64,000 nt of DNA from Streptococcus infantis SPAR10 (GCF_000279535.1 NZ_ALCH01000004.1:565501-629500), one strand, 5' to 3'; numbered from the stretch's first letter, positions 51,924 through 60,909 are shown. Notes: generated by a model not told the origin, from the sequence alone. Translations and numbers: made by a program.

Positions 51924-51952
51924 CCTAGAAAGCTTGGTATGAATTAATAATG

Positions 51953-51980
51953 AAAAGCCTTGATTGTAAGGCTTTTTTTG
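51953..51980 (+). terminator. Terminator downstream of rlmCD
   Basis: AAAAGCCTT/AAGGCTTTT stem, loop GATTGT, T tract. Confidence 0.88.
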
Positions 51981-52076
51981 TGTTTTTGTGATAGAATATA
52001 GGTAGTTATAATCGACAGCAACTAAGAAGCAGTAAAAAAATATTATTCATAGAATAATCAGGATTAGGAAGATAAA

Positions 52077-52826
52077 ATGACAGAAATTGACAAAAAGAAT
52101 TTAAAAAATTATCTTTATTGTACATTTGGAATTACTTATATAGCTTGGGGGATTCTTGCCATCTTTACGCAATCTCATATCTTTGGATTAGAAACAATTA
52201 TAGGAAGAACATTACATATAGTAGGTGCACTTGGACCAGCTATTGCTAGTGGCTTTTATTTGAAAAGGAATAATATAAAATTTAAACATTTTGTATTTAA
52301 TAAAAGAAAAAATAGTAGTATTTATTTCATTATTCATTTGTTAGCAATTTTGATACTATTTTCTGTATCTTCCTTAGAATTAAATGGAGTATCCATTTAT
52401 CTAATGCCACTATTCTTTATTCAATTAATTTTTTTTGGTGGTGGACATGAAGAATTAGGATGGAGAGGAATATTACAACCATTACTTGATAAAAAATATA
52501 CATATTGGCAATCTAATTTGATTGTAGGATCAATTTGGGGGATTTGGCATCTACCTTTATGGTTTATAGTTGGAGAAAGTCATCAAGGATTTCCTTTTAT
52601 TTTATTTTTTATATATACATTATTTTTAAGTTTTGTTTTAGGGCTTCTTTACCGTCAAACGAAATCTGTGGGATACTGTATATTATTTCATGCGTTCGCA
52701 AATTTGTTAAATCTCTATTTTGTGTTAAAAATTAATCTTATTTTTATTATCATTTTTATTGCTTATTTAATTTATACAATATTGGCTAGTAATAGAATTA
52801 GTAAGGAAAAGGATTTTAAATCTTAG
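52077..52826 (+). CDS. CPBP family intramembrane metalloprotease
   Basis: The 249-residue membrane protein has about seven helices and the CPBP/Abi motifs: GGGHEELGWRGILQPLL (EExxxR), GSIWGIWHLPLW and the late FHAFANL. Such proteins are often bacteriocin immunity factors or prenyl-protein proteases; which applies here is unknown. Markedly AT-rich. AGGAAG precedes the ATG, with TGA-TAGAAT at 51992-51997. Its last 20 or so codons are copied at 58475. Confidence 0.88.
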   Translation: MTEIDKKNLKNYLYCTFGITYIAWGILAIFTQSHIFGLETIIGRTLHIVGALGPAIASGFYLKRNNIKFKHFVFNKRKNSSIYFIIHLLAILILFSVSSLELNGVSIYLMPLFFIQLIFFGGGHEELGWRGILQPLLDKKYTYWQSNLIVGSIWGIWHLPLWFIVGESHQGFPFILFFIYTLFLSFVLGLLYRQTKSVGYCILFHAFANLLNLYFVLKINLIFIIIFIAYLIYTILASNRISKEKDFKS

Positions 52827-52828
52827 AA
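52752..52828 (+). repeat. CPBP-tail direct repeat, first copy (R2-A)
   Basis: The final codons of the CPBP gene (FIAYLIYTILASNRISKE). 58 bases match 58475-58532 with two mismatches, and similarity continues through the stop codon. Confidence 0.85.
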
Positions 52829-53236
52829 TGGATGTTGTTTCTTTTGGAAGAAGTGATCGACTTTACGTTCCACAGTATTAATTCAAAATCATTGTAATTG
52901 GACTTACGTGGTTATGGATAAAGATTGGTGTCCTTTTTGTTATGGAATTGAGTCAGGAAAATGAATTTGAGGTCGATGAGTTTTCATTAAATTTTAGTTA
53001 TGAGAATGAATTATGTGTTCTTTTAGATTGGATTAGATTAGTGGTTCTCATGGCAAAGGAATAAAAATAATACTGATATCATATTAGAAGTTATTTTTCT
53101 ATTTTTAAAGCAGTTAACCGATTGGTTAGCTGCTCTTATTATGTGACTTGGCATTCGATGTGTTGAGGTATATCAAATTACTGGTTTGTAAGACGATATT
53201 GTCTTTGTACTCAAAATAGAAACAGCTTAACTATAG
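52829..53236. other. Gap with no supported gene
   Basis: About 400 AT-rich bases between convergent CPBP genes. The longest open stretch is 52942-53064 (40 codons, MELSQENEFEVDEFSLNFSY...), which lacks a good ribosome binding site and may be a gene remnant. A hairpin (AGCAGTTAACC/GGTTAGCTGCT, 53108-53136) may end transcription from either side. Confidence 0.5.
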
Positions 53237-54028
53237 TTAGTGATAGTATTTAAAATTAGATCTATTTCGTATATGCATTGCAATCGGAGTGATGAGTAGG
53301 TATAGCAAGGTCAAAATGATAAAAAATCCGATATCAGCATCCAAAAATACATAAACAATATTAAAGCCAAAATGCATGAAAATAGTATAAATCAAATTGT
53401 TATATTTCTCCAAAATAATATTCATTAAAATCGTAATGGATGTAATTACAACTATGTTAGCAATAATATATGGAATCGCACGCCAATCCGTGAATTTTGA
53501 ATCTACAACCCACAGAAGTGTATGCCAGAAACACCAGACTAGGCCTTGGTAAATAGAGGATTTTAAAAAATGATACTTTTTATTAAATTCTTCTCTCATA
53601 TAACCACGCCAACCTAATTCTTCACCAGTCGGACCTGATGTAAATGATAAGAATATACTTAGTGGCAATGATACTGTTCCTAGATTGATGTAGGAGAACA
53701 TTGTTTTTTGGGTCATAAGTGAGTAAATGAAGAGTGATAATATACTGAGCCCAAATGTAATACCAAATGAAGATAGGAGTGGGAGTAGCGAAACTTTAGC
53801 AGAGAAACACCGCTTAAGAAAAGTAGTTATTTCTTCATCAGTCCGGAAATACTTCCATCCAAATAAAAGGAGGTATGAAGGAGACCATGCGACGATATTT
53901 CGTACTATCCACATAACAACAGGTGGGACTTTAAACAATAGACTTGCGGGGGCTGCTACAAAAATAATGAGGGCCCAAACAAGGATATAAGAACTGAGGA
54001 TGTATCTTTTTAAATAATTTACATTCAT
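53237..54028 (-). CDS. CPBP family intramembrane metalloprotease, second copy
   Basis: The 263-residue membrane protein has TSGPTGEELGWRGYMREEF (EExxxR motif), YQGLVWCFWHTLLW and MHFGFNIVY, the full CPBP motif set. It shares little sequence with the CPBP protein at 52077. It starts 4 bases after the XRE regulator gene on the same strand, so the two form an operon. Confidence 0.88.
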   Translation of the reverse strand: MNVNYLKRYILSSYILVWALIIFVAAPASLLFKVPPVVMWIVRNIVAWSPSYLLLFGWKYFRTDEEITTFLKRCFSAKVSLLPLLSSFGITFGLSILSLFIYSLMTQKTMFSYINLGTVSLPLSIFLSFTSGPTGEELGWRGYMREEFNKKYHFLKSSIYQGLVWCFWHTLLWVVDSKFTDWRAIPYIIANIVVITSITILMNIILEKYNNLIYTIFMHFGFNIVYVFLDADIGFFIILTLLYLLITPIAMHIRNRSNFKYYH

Positions 54029-54032
54029 TTAG

Positions 54033-54920
54033 TTACCCTCTTTCTTTAACTGTATAGACAACAAGTTCACTATTGATACCATTTAGTTCAATTAAATTAT
54101 CAGAATCTGATGAATCAAAGCGTTCAGTATTTTGTCCATCTTTTTCAAAATAAATGTGTGTTCCAATCCCTTTCGAAACAGCGGTAAATATACTATTTTC
54201 TGGGATACAAATTCGAGATGTTGCTGAAATCTGATTAATGGAAAGATCACCGTTTAATGAATTACATAATACTTCCATATCAAGATTACAGTTAATTTTT
54301 ACCTTGCCTGAAATATCTTCTAGAGTAATACGAGATGTCTTAATGTCAAGCTCAATATTATCGCATTCTAGAGAGCGAATCTCCACAGATTTTGCATTAA
54401 CTTCACATTCGATGTGACTAATATAGGAAGTCGGAATTTCCACAAAGATACTGACAGTTTCTTTAGCCGTAGCCTCTGTTACACTATTATAACGTTTTAC
54501 ATCTACATCAATTCTTTTTCTACTATCATCAATTTTTACTTTAAAATCATTTTGAAGTGTAGAAAGAAGGTTAGATACCAGACGAACTCGAATTTTTTCT
54601 CCGTTGTATCCGGATAATACAAACTTTTCTGCGCCTCCAAATTTCATATCATAACTCTTGATCTTATCAATATCATACTCTGTGATACTCTCGAAGAGAT
54701 ATTCGCTTGTCTTAAGTGTAGTTCCTTTATTACAGATTAGCTCATCGATTGAGATGTTAAATAGGTTTGAGATTGATACCATATTGTCGATATCTGGAAT
54801 TCCAGCACCAGTTTCCCACTTTGTTACAGCTTGTCTGGATACACCGATTTTTTCAGCTAAAAGCTCTTGTGACATCCCTACTTGTTTACGTATGGATTTT
54901 AATTTTTCAGCAAATGTCAT
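54033..54920 (-). CDS. XRE regulator with DUF4097-like C-terminal domain
   Basis: The 295 residues have an N-terminal Cro/C1 helix-turn-helix (about 5-60; MSQELLAEKIGVSRQAVTKW) and a C-terminal beta-repeat domain (about 95-290) with patterns such as KTSRITLEDISGKVKINC, like DUF4097 beta-helix repeats. It probably represses its own operon with the CPBP gene; a 21-bp palindrome lies just upstream (54958-54978). AGGAGG precedes the start. Confidence 0.87.
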   Translation of the reverse strand: MTFAEKLKSIRKQVGMSQELLAEKIGVSRQAVTKWETGAGIPDIDNMVSISNLFNISIDELICNKGTTLKTSEYLFESITEYDIDKIKSYDMKFGGAEKFVLSGYNGEKIRVRLVSNLLSTLQNDFKVKIDDSRKRIDVDVKRYNSVTEATAKETVSIFVEIPTSYISHIECEVNAKSVEIRSLECDNIELDIKTSRITLEDISGKVKINCNLDMEVLCNSLNGDLSINQISATSRICIPENSIFTAVSKGIGTHIYFEKDGQNTERFDSSDSDNLIELNGINSELVVYTVKERG

Positions 54921-55225
54921 GTTGTATGACCTCCTCTATATATTTTATAATGTAAATTGTCATATATTTGATATGACAGAATTTAGTATAGTATAAACGA
55001 TTATCAAGTCACAAGCAAGTAGACGTTGCATCCTCATTATTTTTGCTACTTTACGTAGCATTTGTTGTTTTGATGTTGATTTTTAGTGTTATTCTAGTTA
55101 TTTTATCATCGTTTGTTATATAATGAAGTAAGTACCTTAATTACACGTTGAGAACGTTTTATTACTTGTACGTTCTGATTACTCAACTAAGTATTACTAG
55201 AAGTCTTACAGTAAGGAGTTTAAAT
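54921..55225. other. Divergent intergenic region, XRE operon / hydrolase
   Basis: 305 bp holding the palindrome at 54958-54978, minus-strand TATACT boxes in the AGTATA repeats near 54985-54995, and the leader of the hydrolase gene. The frame open upstream of 55226 is not supported as coding. Confidence 0.6.
54958..54978. promoter_or_regulatory. Candidate XRE operator palindrome
   Basis: Perfect 8-bp arms TGTCATAT and ATATGACA around a 5-bp centre (ATTTG), located 38 bp upstream of the XRE start codon and downstream of a possible -10 (TATACT). Confidence 0.65.
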
Positions 55226-56032
55226 ATGAAATTCCATGAATTTGGTGATAAGAATTTGCCTCCTATCTTACTTATACATGGTGGTGGCAGTTCTTGGTGG
55301 AATTATCTTCGTCAAGCACGGATCTTGTCGGAGAAGTATCGTGTCATTCTACCCACCTTGAATGGCCACGGCGAAGAATTTCAACTTGATTATGTTTCTA
55401 CTGAAGATTCTGCTTTGGAGATTCTAGACTATATCAAAGCAAACTGTGGCGGGAAGTTGTTTGCGATTGGTGGTGTTTCACTTGGTGGTCAAATTGCTAT
55501 GGAGCTTTTGTCAATAGACAGAGATATAGCTGAGAAAGCCATCATAGATGGAAGCCTCTGTATTCCTCAACCAAGATTAGCTAAAATCAGCATTTTTCTG
55601 GTACGTCTATTTGGCAAACTGATGTTTAGTAAATCCTCTTGTAAACTTCAGTTAAGCATGATGAACAAAATATATCCTAAATTGGCTTATCCAGAGGAAC
55701 TAAAAGATTATTATTTGGAGGATCTGCCAAGGACGCCTATCAATACATTGGTGACCATTTACAAAACATATATGGGGCATTACAAGCTAAAGGATACGAT
55801 TTCTGCTAATAAGGCGCAGGTTCTTTATATTTATGGTGAAAAAGAATTGAACTGTGTGAAAGCATCAGCGAAATTATTTCAACAACTGCATCCAAATACG
55901 ATTTTGTATGAAGCTAAGGGCTATAACCACGGCTATTTATCAGCTTACCTGCCTCAAGAGTGGATTAATTTGGTGGTGCCATTTTTAAAGAGCGATTCAT
56001 TGGAAATGTGTAATGAATCTGATATATCATAA
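55226..56032 (+). CDS. Alpha/beta hydrolase
   Basis: The ATG at 55226 follows TAAGGAG and gives 268 residues. The fold is shown by ILLIHGGGSSWWNY (oxyanion region), GVSLGGQIAM (nucleophile Ser), YGEKELNC (acid) and GYNHGYLS (His). It is unlike the hydrolase at 21240. The substrate is unknown. It is followed 11 bases later by the ADP-ribosylglycohydrolase-like gene. Confidence 0.87.
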   Translation: MKFHEFGDKNLPPILLIHGGGSSWWNYLRQARILSEKYRVILPTLNGHGEEFQLDYVSTEDSALEILDYIKANCGGKLFAIGGVSLGGQIAMELLSIDRDIAEKAIIDGSLCIPQPRLAKISIFLVRLFGKLMFSKSSCKLQLSMMNKIYPKLAYPEELKDYYLEDLPRTPINTLVTIYKTYMGHYKLKDTISANKAQVLYIYGEKELNCVKASAKLFQQLHPNTILYEAKGYNHGYLSAYLPQEWINLVVPFLKSDSLEMCNESDIS

Positions 56033-56043
56033 GGAGGAATCTG

Positions 56044-56892
56044 ATGCTAGGAGCAATAGTTGGAGATATTGTTGGTTCTGTTTATGAATGGGACAACATT
56101 AAAACGAAAGACTTTCCATTTTTTAGAGAAGACTGCTTTTTCACAGATGATACGGTGATGACCTGCGCCGTTGCAGAAGCCATTATGAATGGTGGTCAGA
56201 AGGATGACTTTATTGATGCCATGAAAAAATATGGTAGGATGTATCCCGATGCAGGTTACGGTGCAAGATTTGGGAATTGGGTTGATGGCGACGATCGAGA
56301 ACCTTATAATAGCTTTGGCAATGGCTCAGCAATGCGTGTTTCTCCATGTGCCTGGACCATGGATTGTAGTTTTTGTGCACGAACGGGAGCCTGGCCGTCC
56401 AGAAGAGCTCTTGCACGACTTTCTGCAGAGGTGACTCATAACCATCCAGAGGGGGTCAAGGGAGCTATGGCGACGTCTGATGCTATCTTTATGTGTCGTT
56501 ATTACTTTGGAGGTTACAGTGGCGACTATGGAAAACCGATCAACGATAATCCTATAGAGTGTAAGAGACTCATCAAGGAACACATAGAACAAGAGTATGG
56601 ATATAATCTTTCTCAAACACTAGATGAAATTCGTCCTACTTATCGTTTCAATGAAACGTGTCAGGATACCGTTCCTCAGGCCATCGTTGCCTTTCTAGAA
56701 AGTACAGATTTTGAAGATGCGATTCGAAATGCGATTTCTCTTGGTGGGGACAGTGATACTCTTGCTGCTATCACAGGAAGTATTGCCGAAGCAGCTTATG
56801 GAATCCCTGATTGGATAAAGGACAAGGCCTATACCTATCTAGATGAGCCTTTAAAAGAGGTGCTTAGACGATGGAAAAGGGAAGTTGGCTGA
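56044..56892 (+). CDS. ADP-ribosylglycohydrolase (DraG/ARH) family protein
   Basis: The 282-residue protein starts MLGAIVGDIVGSVYEW and has both metal-binding motifs of the family: FTDDTVMT (37-44) and GGDSDTLAAITGSIAEA (near 237). Family members remove ADP-ribose from proteins, nucleic acids or small molecules. AAGGAGG sets the start. No ADP-ribosyltransferase is visible nearby. Confidence 0.92.
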   Translation: MLGAIVGDIVGSVYEWDNIKTKDFPFFREDCFFTDDTVMTCAVAEAIMNGGQKDDFIDAMKKYGRMYPDAGYGARFGNWVDGDDREPYNSFGNGSAMRVSPCAWTMDCSFCARTGAWPSRRALARLSAEVTHNHPEGVKGAMATSDAIFMCRYYFGGYSGDYGKPINDNPIECKRLIKEHIEQEYGYNLSQTLDEIRPTYRFNETCQDTVPQAIVAFLESTDFEDAIRNAISLGGDSDTLAAITGSIAEAAYGIPDWIKDKAYTYLDEPLKEVLRRWKREVG

Positions 56893-56958
56893 ATTTATAG
56901 AAAAAAGGCTATTGCTCGATAATAGTCAAATTTCTCAGACCAGATGGAGGTGAACCGA

Positions 56959-57744
56959 GTGATTCAACTTAGCAGTTTTAAAAAAGTGAATGAAATTTGT
57001 TTAATTAACAATCATAAACAATCCTATAAGAGTTTTGAAAATATAGATACCAATGTAGGTACTTTAATCAGCAGCCATCAATCTCAGAAAAATAACTTAA
57101 CTTGGTTTGCTTATCGAAAAAGTAGCCATGAAATTCGGATTGAAGTGAGAGACGAACAGAATTTTCAAAGTTACTATTTAGATTTGGAAGATAGCTTTCT
57201 TGATTCTGAAGTGACTTTTAAGAGTTTCTCTGATAGTAAAATCATCGTTTCATTAACAGCGGAACAGGACAGTTCACAGGACTTTTGCCTTGAATTTTTG
57301 AATCATGAACTAAGTGTAAAACATAAATTTCCACGAAATTTGGTGTTTGTTTTTACGATTCACGAGGATAGTTCGTTGTTGGTAAATTTTTACACGACGG
57401 AATTTTATAAGATATCGAATCATGATTTTCAAATAAAGTCTAGCAAACGATTTCCAGTATTTGAACAGGACGGGTTATCAAACGTTTGGAAGATTAACAA
57501 TTCTTACGGTGTATTCTCCACAACGGAAGAAAGATGGTTTGTGTTTCATTTAGAGACATTAGAGCTCATTGATGAAATGGTACTAGATATATGCCAAGGA
57601 GACTACTCTGGGATAGACACGCTGTTTCCGACAGGAGATCAATTGATTTTTAGATGCTATCTTTACAATGAAGGAACAAAAGAAGTCGAATACATGAGTG
57701 TGGAAAAGCGTGATTTGGAGAGCATACTTGAAACAACAAGCTAG
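56959..57744 (+). CDS. Unknown protein, beta-rich (261 aa)
   Basis: A perfect GGAGGTGA (56946-56953) stands 5 bases before the GTG at 56959, so I start there rather than at the ATG inside the ribosome binding site. The product is 261 residues, soluble, rich in aromatic and beta-forming residues, with several W/Y-F repeats that could be propeller-like blades. I recognise no family. It lies between the ARH-family gene and a very small gene. Confidence 0.75.
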   Translation: MIQLSSFKKVNEICLINNHKQSYKSFENIDTNVGTLISSHQSQKNNLTWFAYRKSSHEIRIEVRDEQNFQSYYLDLEDSFLDSEVTFKSFSDSKIIVSLTAEQDSSQDFCLEFLNHELSVKHKFPRNLVFVFTIHEDSSLLVNFYTTEFYKISNHDFQIKSSKRFPVFEQDGLSNVWKINNSYGVFSTTEERWFVFHLETLELIDEMVLDICQGDYSGIDTLFPTGDQLIFRCYLYNEGTKEVEYMSVEKRDLESILETTS

Positions 57745-57755
57745 GAGGGGTATCG

Positions 57756-57887
57756 ATGGTTATATTGGAATTGTATCAAAGTGATTATCAAAAGGATTTA
57801 GTTGAGTTTTATTCTTTAGAAGAGGGGAGAGCCTTAGTAGCTCAAATCCCGGGATATACTTTAGAAAATGAAGATGATTTTGTTTAA
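57756..57887 (+). CDS. Small unknown protein (43 aa)
   Basis: ATG at 57756 after GGAGGGG overlapping the previous stop region. The product MVILELYQSDYQKDLVEFYS... ends ENEDDFV. The strong ribosome binding site suggests it is translated. It may be the N-terminal remnant of a longer protein. Confidence 0.45.
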   Translation: MVILELYQSDYQKDLVEFYSLEEGRALVAQIPGYTLENEDDFV

Positions 57888-57937
57888 GGTAATAAAGTAG
57901 AAATAACGAACATTTATATGAAAGGTTTAGAGTAAAC

Positions 57938-58429
57938 ATGAGTCTCTTATTTGAAGAATTTAAAACCATTTGTTTCCATTTAAATCGAGTCGGAATTACA
58001 CCGACACTGATGGGATCTTTGGGATTGGAGTTTAGAACGAAAGAAAATTGGGAGCCGTCTGACATTGACATTCATGTGCCTGGTGACCCTAGAGGTTGGG
58101 AAGCACCTGATCATCTCAGAATTTATGACTGGGACAAAATAATGAAAGTGATGAAAGACTTAGGCTACGTCTTAATAGATATTCATGAGCATGAATTCCA
58201 AAAGGATCGAGTGAGTGTTGAATTTGGAAGTATCGATTCCTTACCTGGTTTTGCAGGAGTTTCGGAAGCGGATATAGAGCTTATTCACATTGAAGGCATC
58301 ACTTTTCGTCTTCCAAGTCTGGAGCAGTATCTAAGTATTTACAAAGCTTCTTCTCAAGACTCCTATCGAAATGAACAAAATAACAATAAGGATTTTAAAA
58401 AGATCGAGTGGCTGGAAAAACATTTGTAA
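57938..58429 (+). CDS. Nucleotidyltransferase-fold protein
   Basis: The 163-residue protein has a pattern of minimal nucleotidyltransferases: LMGSLGLEFRTKENWEPSDIDIHV (GS followed by DxD) and a further acidic strand VSVEFGS. The C-terminal part (PSLEQYLSIYKASSQDSYR) is like that of proteins annotated as nucleotidyltransferases or, historically, phosphoribosylanthranilate isomerases in streptococci. Enzyme activity and target are unknown. Confidence 0.68.
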   Translation: MSLLFEEFKTICFHLNRVGITPTLMGSLGLEFRTKENWEPSDIDIHVPGDPRGWEAPDHLRIYDWDKIMKVMKDLGYVLIDIHEHEFQKDRVSVEFGSIDSLPGFAGVSEADIELIHIEGITFRLPSLEQYLSIYKASSQDSYRNEQNNNKDFKKIEWLEKHL

Positions 58430-58474
58430 ATTATCATATGAAAAGTAGTAAGTTGTAAGACTGGCTGCTATGTT

Positions 58475-58552
58475 ATTTTTATTGCTTATTTGATTTATAC
58501 GATATTGGCTAGTAATAGAATTAGTAAGGAAACAACATTTTAAATTTTAGAA
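58475..58552 (+). repeat. CPBP-tail direct repeat, second copy (R2-B)
   Basis: A copy of the 3' end of the CPBP gene (52752-52828) standing alone: it still reads FIAYLIYTILASNRISKE then a stop, without the rest of the gene. Confidence 0.85.
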
Positions 58553-58566
58553 AAGGAAGTATTGTC

Positions 58567-58755
58567 ATGGGAATATTCGATGATTTTGAGTACAAAGAAA
58601 AATCCCAAAATGAAGAAAAAGTAATTGAAGCACTTAAAAAGATTTTAAGAGCAATTCATCTAAATAATTATAGAGATATTATGGATTGTGTTAAAACTAA
58701 AAATTTATGTACAATTGACCAAACAAGACTTAAACCATTGATACAAATGAATTAG
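58567..58755 (+). CDS. Small unknown protein (62 aa)
   Basis: AAAGGAAG precedes the ATG. The product is 62 residues, highly charged and helical (YKEKSQNEEKVIEALKKILRAIHL...), ending RLKPLIQMN. I do not recognise it. Its last codons and terminator are duplicated at 62469, so it marks the left edge of the DUF4365-HEPN cassette. Confidence 0.65.
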   Translation: MGIFDDFEYKEKSQNEEKVIEALKKILRAIHLNNYRDIMDCVKTKNLCTIDQTRLKPLIQMN

Positions 58756-58810
58756 AAGCATAAAGTACATTCTTTAAATAGTGTACTTTATTTTTATTTT
58801 GTACATTATT
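58731..58810 (+). repeat. Cassette-flanking direct repeat, left copy (R3-L), with terminator
   Basis: 80 bp covering the last codons of the 62-aa gene and its terminator hairpin (AAAGTACA/TGTACTTT, 58761-58796). It matches 62469-62548 with 8 mismatches and no gaps. Confidence 0.85.
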
Positions 58811-58984
58811 CTGGAGTGTTATTTTGTATGTTTTCTAGTACATAATATCATCTAATCGAAGAAATTGATTTGTACATTTTCGACTCTAATAGGTGTAGAA
58901 GAAGTGGTGGTTCAATTGTACATTTTTTGAAGCTTATTTAAGTTTCAATTGAACACAAGATATAGATTTTTATTTTGTTGATGG

Positions 58985-58990
58985 TATAAT
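58985..58990 (+). promoter_or_regulatory. Promoter of the DUF4365-HEPN cassette
   Basis: TGG-TATAAT, -10 at 58985-58990, with no clear -35. GAGGTG (59015-59020) then precedes the TTG start. Confidence 0.65.
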
Positions 58991-59025
58991 AAATAATACA
59001 TAGTGTTATGTTATGAGGTGATAAT

Positions 59026-60783
59026 TTGGCAAATAATAGACAAATTGAAACGTTAGGCGTTTCATATCTGGCAACATTTATTAACAGAAATAAGTTGCTT
59101 CAGACTTATTTCGATAACAATGATAAAACTCCAGCGTGGGATGGGGAAATTCATGTTCTTAAAAATGCTAGTGAGAAAAAGAGCGAAATATTTGGGAGAG
59201 TACCTGTCCAAATTAAAGCAACTAAACGTAAGAACAATTCAATGAAATCTTTCCCAGTAGATATGCGTGATTTAGAATTGTATTCAAAAAACGGTGGGGT
59301 AGTTTTATTCGTAGTTTGGTTAGATGAGAATAGCAATTTAAAAGATATTTATTATAAATCACTGCCACCTTTTTCTATAAAGAAAATAATTAAAAGAAGT
59401 AAATTAAAAAATAAGTCTGCAAATTATAAAACACTTTCGGTACAGATTCATAAACTAGATGAACAAAAAATTTATTCGATGTTAGTTGATTTTGTTACTA
59501 ATAGTCAGAAACAGCATAGTTTTATAAATATCGATGGGATGTCAATTGAAAATATACCCAATAATAAAGAGATCAAGCTTTACTTTTATGGTCAGGGGCA
59601 TGAAGGAATATTTAATTACCAGAAGGAACACGACCTCTTTCTTTATCTTAGGGATCCTGAAACTGCCATCGAAATTCCACTTGAAAATTCAATAGAGATT
59701 GTTGAAACTTTCGAAGCAACAGATTTAATTATTGAGATAGGAGATTATATTTTTGAAGATATAGAGAGACATTATTTTCCTGACGGAGAGGTACAGCTTC
59801 ATTTTGGGGAAGGTTTTAAAATATCCTTTAACAATGGGAAAGCTCAACCTAAATTTAATTATTCAAGACCTAATATGCTGTCAGATGCTATAAAGTGTAC
59901 TCAGGCACTTAAAGAACTAGGAAAAGTAGGATTTTTCACACTCAATGGTATTAGTATAGAACTAGATGAACGGTCTTTATCGGATATTAATTCGCTTGAT
60001 TTAGATAGCCATATAAAAGAATTGTCGAAAATATCAAATTTCATAAAGAAAATGGGGATAAAAAAAGAGCTTGATTTATCCCTCTTTAATGAACAATCTC
60101 AAAGAAATTTAAATATCCTTAATTCAGGTCTAGTATTAAAAAACAAGGTGGCGTTAAATTACGAGGAATCGAAATTGTTTAATCTTAAGATTGCTAACAT
60201 ACATATTAGTACTCTATATGCATTTCATGAAGGTAATAATGGAACTATGATAGATATTTTCACTGAAACTCCTTGGTGCAGGAGAGGCGAGGATGAGGAT
60301 ATTTCTTTATTTGAGGTTTTTAGGCCCGAAGATTGGTTAACAATTGATAACTGTAACTTTGATTCGGTTATTGCCTCATACCAAAGATTAGTTGACTGTA
60401 GTGTAGAAAACGTGTGTGCTGACGATACCATAATAAAAATAGTTGCTGCAGCCGATATGACAGAAGAAGTTTCAAAAAAAGAACAGTTGCTTAACTGGGC
60501 TCAACGTCTTTCTGACTGGAACATGAACCATATAAAAGAAAATAGCATAAGCATCATAAATGATCTTCAAATTAAATATAGAAATCGTGAATTAGATAAT
60601 ACTGAAATAGAGAAGCTTACTAATATTTTATTAAATAATAAAGATAATGATGAAATTTGTTTTGGTGCATCAGTGTTATTAAAATCAAAACCACAAGCTG
60701 ATTTATTTTGGACTAAGTTAGATAAAGAAACTCAAGAAAGATATCAGGTTTACCCTATTTATAATTTATATAAGGTATTATAA
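59026..60783 (+). CDS. DUF4365-domain protein, predicted nuclease-like effector
   Basis: The TTG at 59026 stands 5 bases after GAGGTG. The 585-residue protein begins with a DUF4365 domain (about 1-160): AWDGEIHVL (D39, E41) and VPVQIKAT (Q62-x-K64) form a PD-(D/E)XK-like site. The middle (about 170-450) is beta-rich, and the C-terminal 110 or so residues are helical. DUF4365 domains occur in known and predicted anti-phage systems. It is AT-rich, unlike the core genes, and is followed by a tiny in-frame ORF and a HEPN gene. A defence role is inferred from domains and context. Confidence 0.8.
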   Translation: MANNRQIETLGVSYLATFINRNKLLQTYFDNNDKTPAWDGEIHVLKNASEKKSEIFGRVPVQIKATKRKNNSMKSFPVDMRDLELYSKNGGVVLFVVWLDENSNLKDIYYKSLPPFSIKKIIKRSKLKNKSANYKTLSVQIHKLDEQKIYSMLVDFVTNSQKQHSFINIDGMSIENIPNNKEIKLYFYGQGHEGIFNYQKEHDLFLYLRDPETAIEIPLENSIEIVETFEATDLIIEIGDYIFEDIERHYFPDGEVQLHFGEGFKISFNNGKAQPKFNYSRPNMLSDAIKCTQALKELGKVGFFTLNGISIELDERSLSDINSLDLDSHIKELSKISNFIKKMGIKKELDLSLFNEQSQRNLNILNSGLVLKNKVALNYEESKLFNLKIANIHISTLYAFHEGNNGTMIDIFTETPWCRRGEDEDISLFEVFRPEDWLTIDNCNFDSVIASYQRLVDCSVENVCADDTIIKIVAAADMTEEVSKKEQLLNWAQRLSDWNMNHIKENSISIINDLQIKYRNRELDNTEIEKLTNILLNNKDNDEICFGASVLLKSKPQADLFWTKLDKETQERYQVYPIYNLYKVL

Positions 60784-60822
60784 CTTAAATTTATTGCAAC
60801 TCGAATTTTTCTTAATCTTAAT

Positions 60823-60909
60823 ATGATAAAAGAGTTTTTATCTGATATGTTAGTTGAAGAACAAGAAAATAAAGGAAAATCAAATTTAAAATCGAAATAT
60901 TTAGGATGA
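60823..60909 (+). CDS. Tiny ORF coupled to the HEPN gene (28 aa)
   Basis: ATG at 60823, product MIKEFLSDMLVEEQENKGKS..., stop TGA at 60907-60909 overlapping the HEPN start (ATGA). It is in the same frame as the DUF4365 gene, and no other stop lies between that gene's TAA and this ORF, so it may be a detached C-terminal piece. It could also serve to couple translation. Confidence 0.4.
   Translation: MIKEFLSDMLVEEQENKGKSNLKSKYLG

Noticed and set aside
52942..53064. 40-codon ORF between the CPBP genes
   Set aside because: No ribosome binding site, no recognisable sequence; kept only as a possible remnant.
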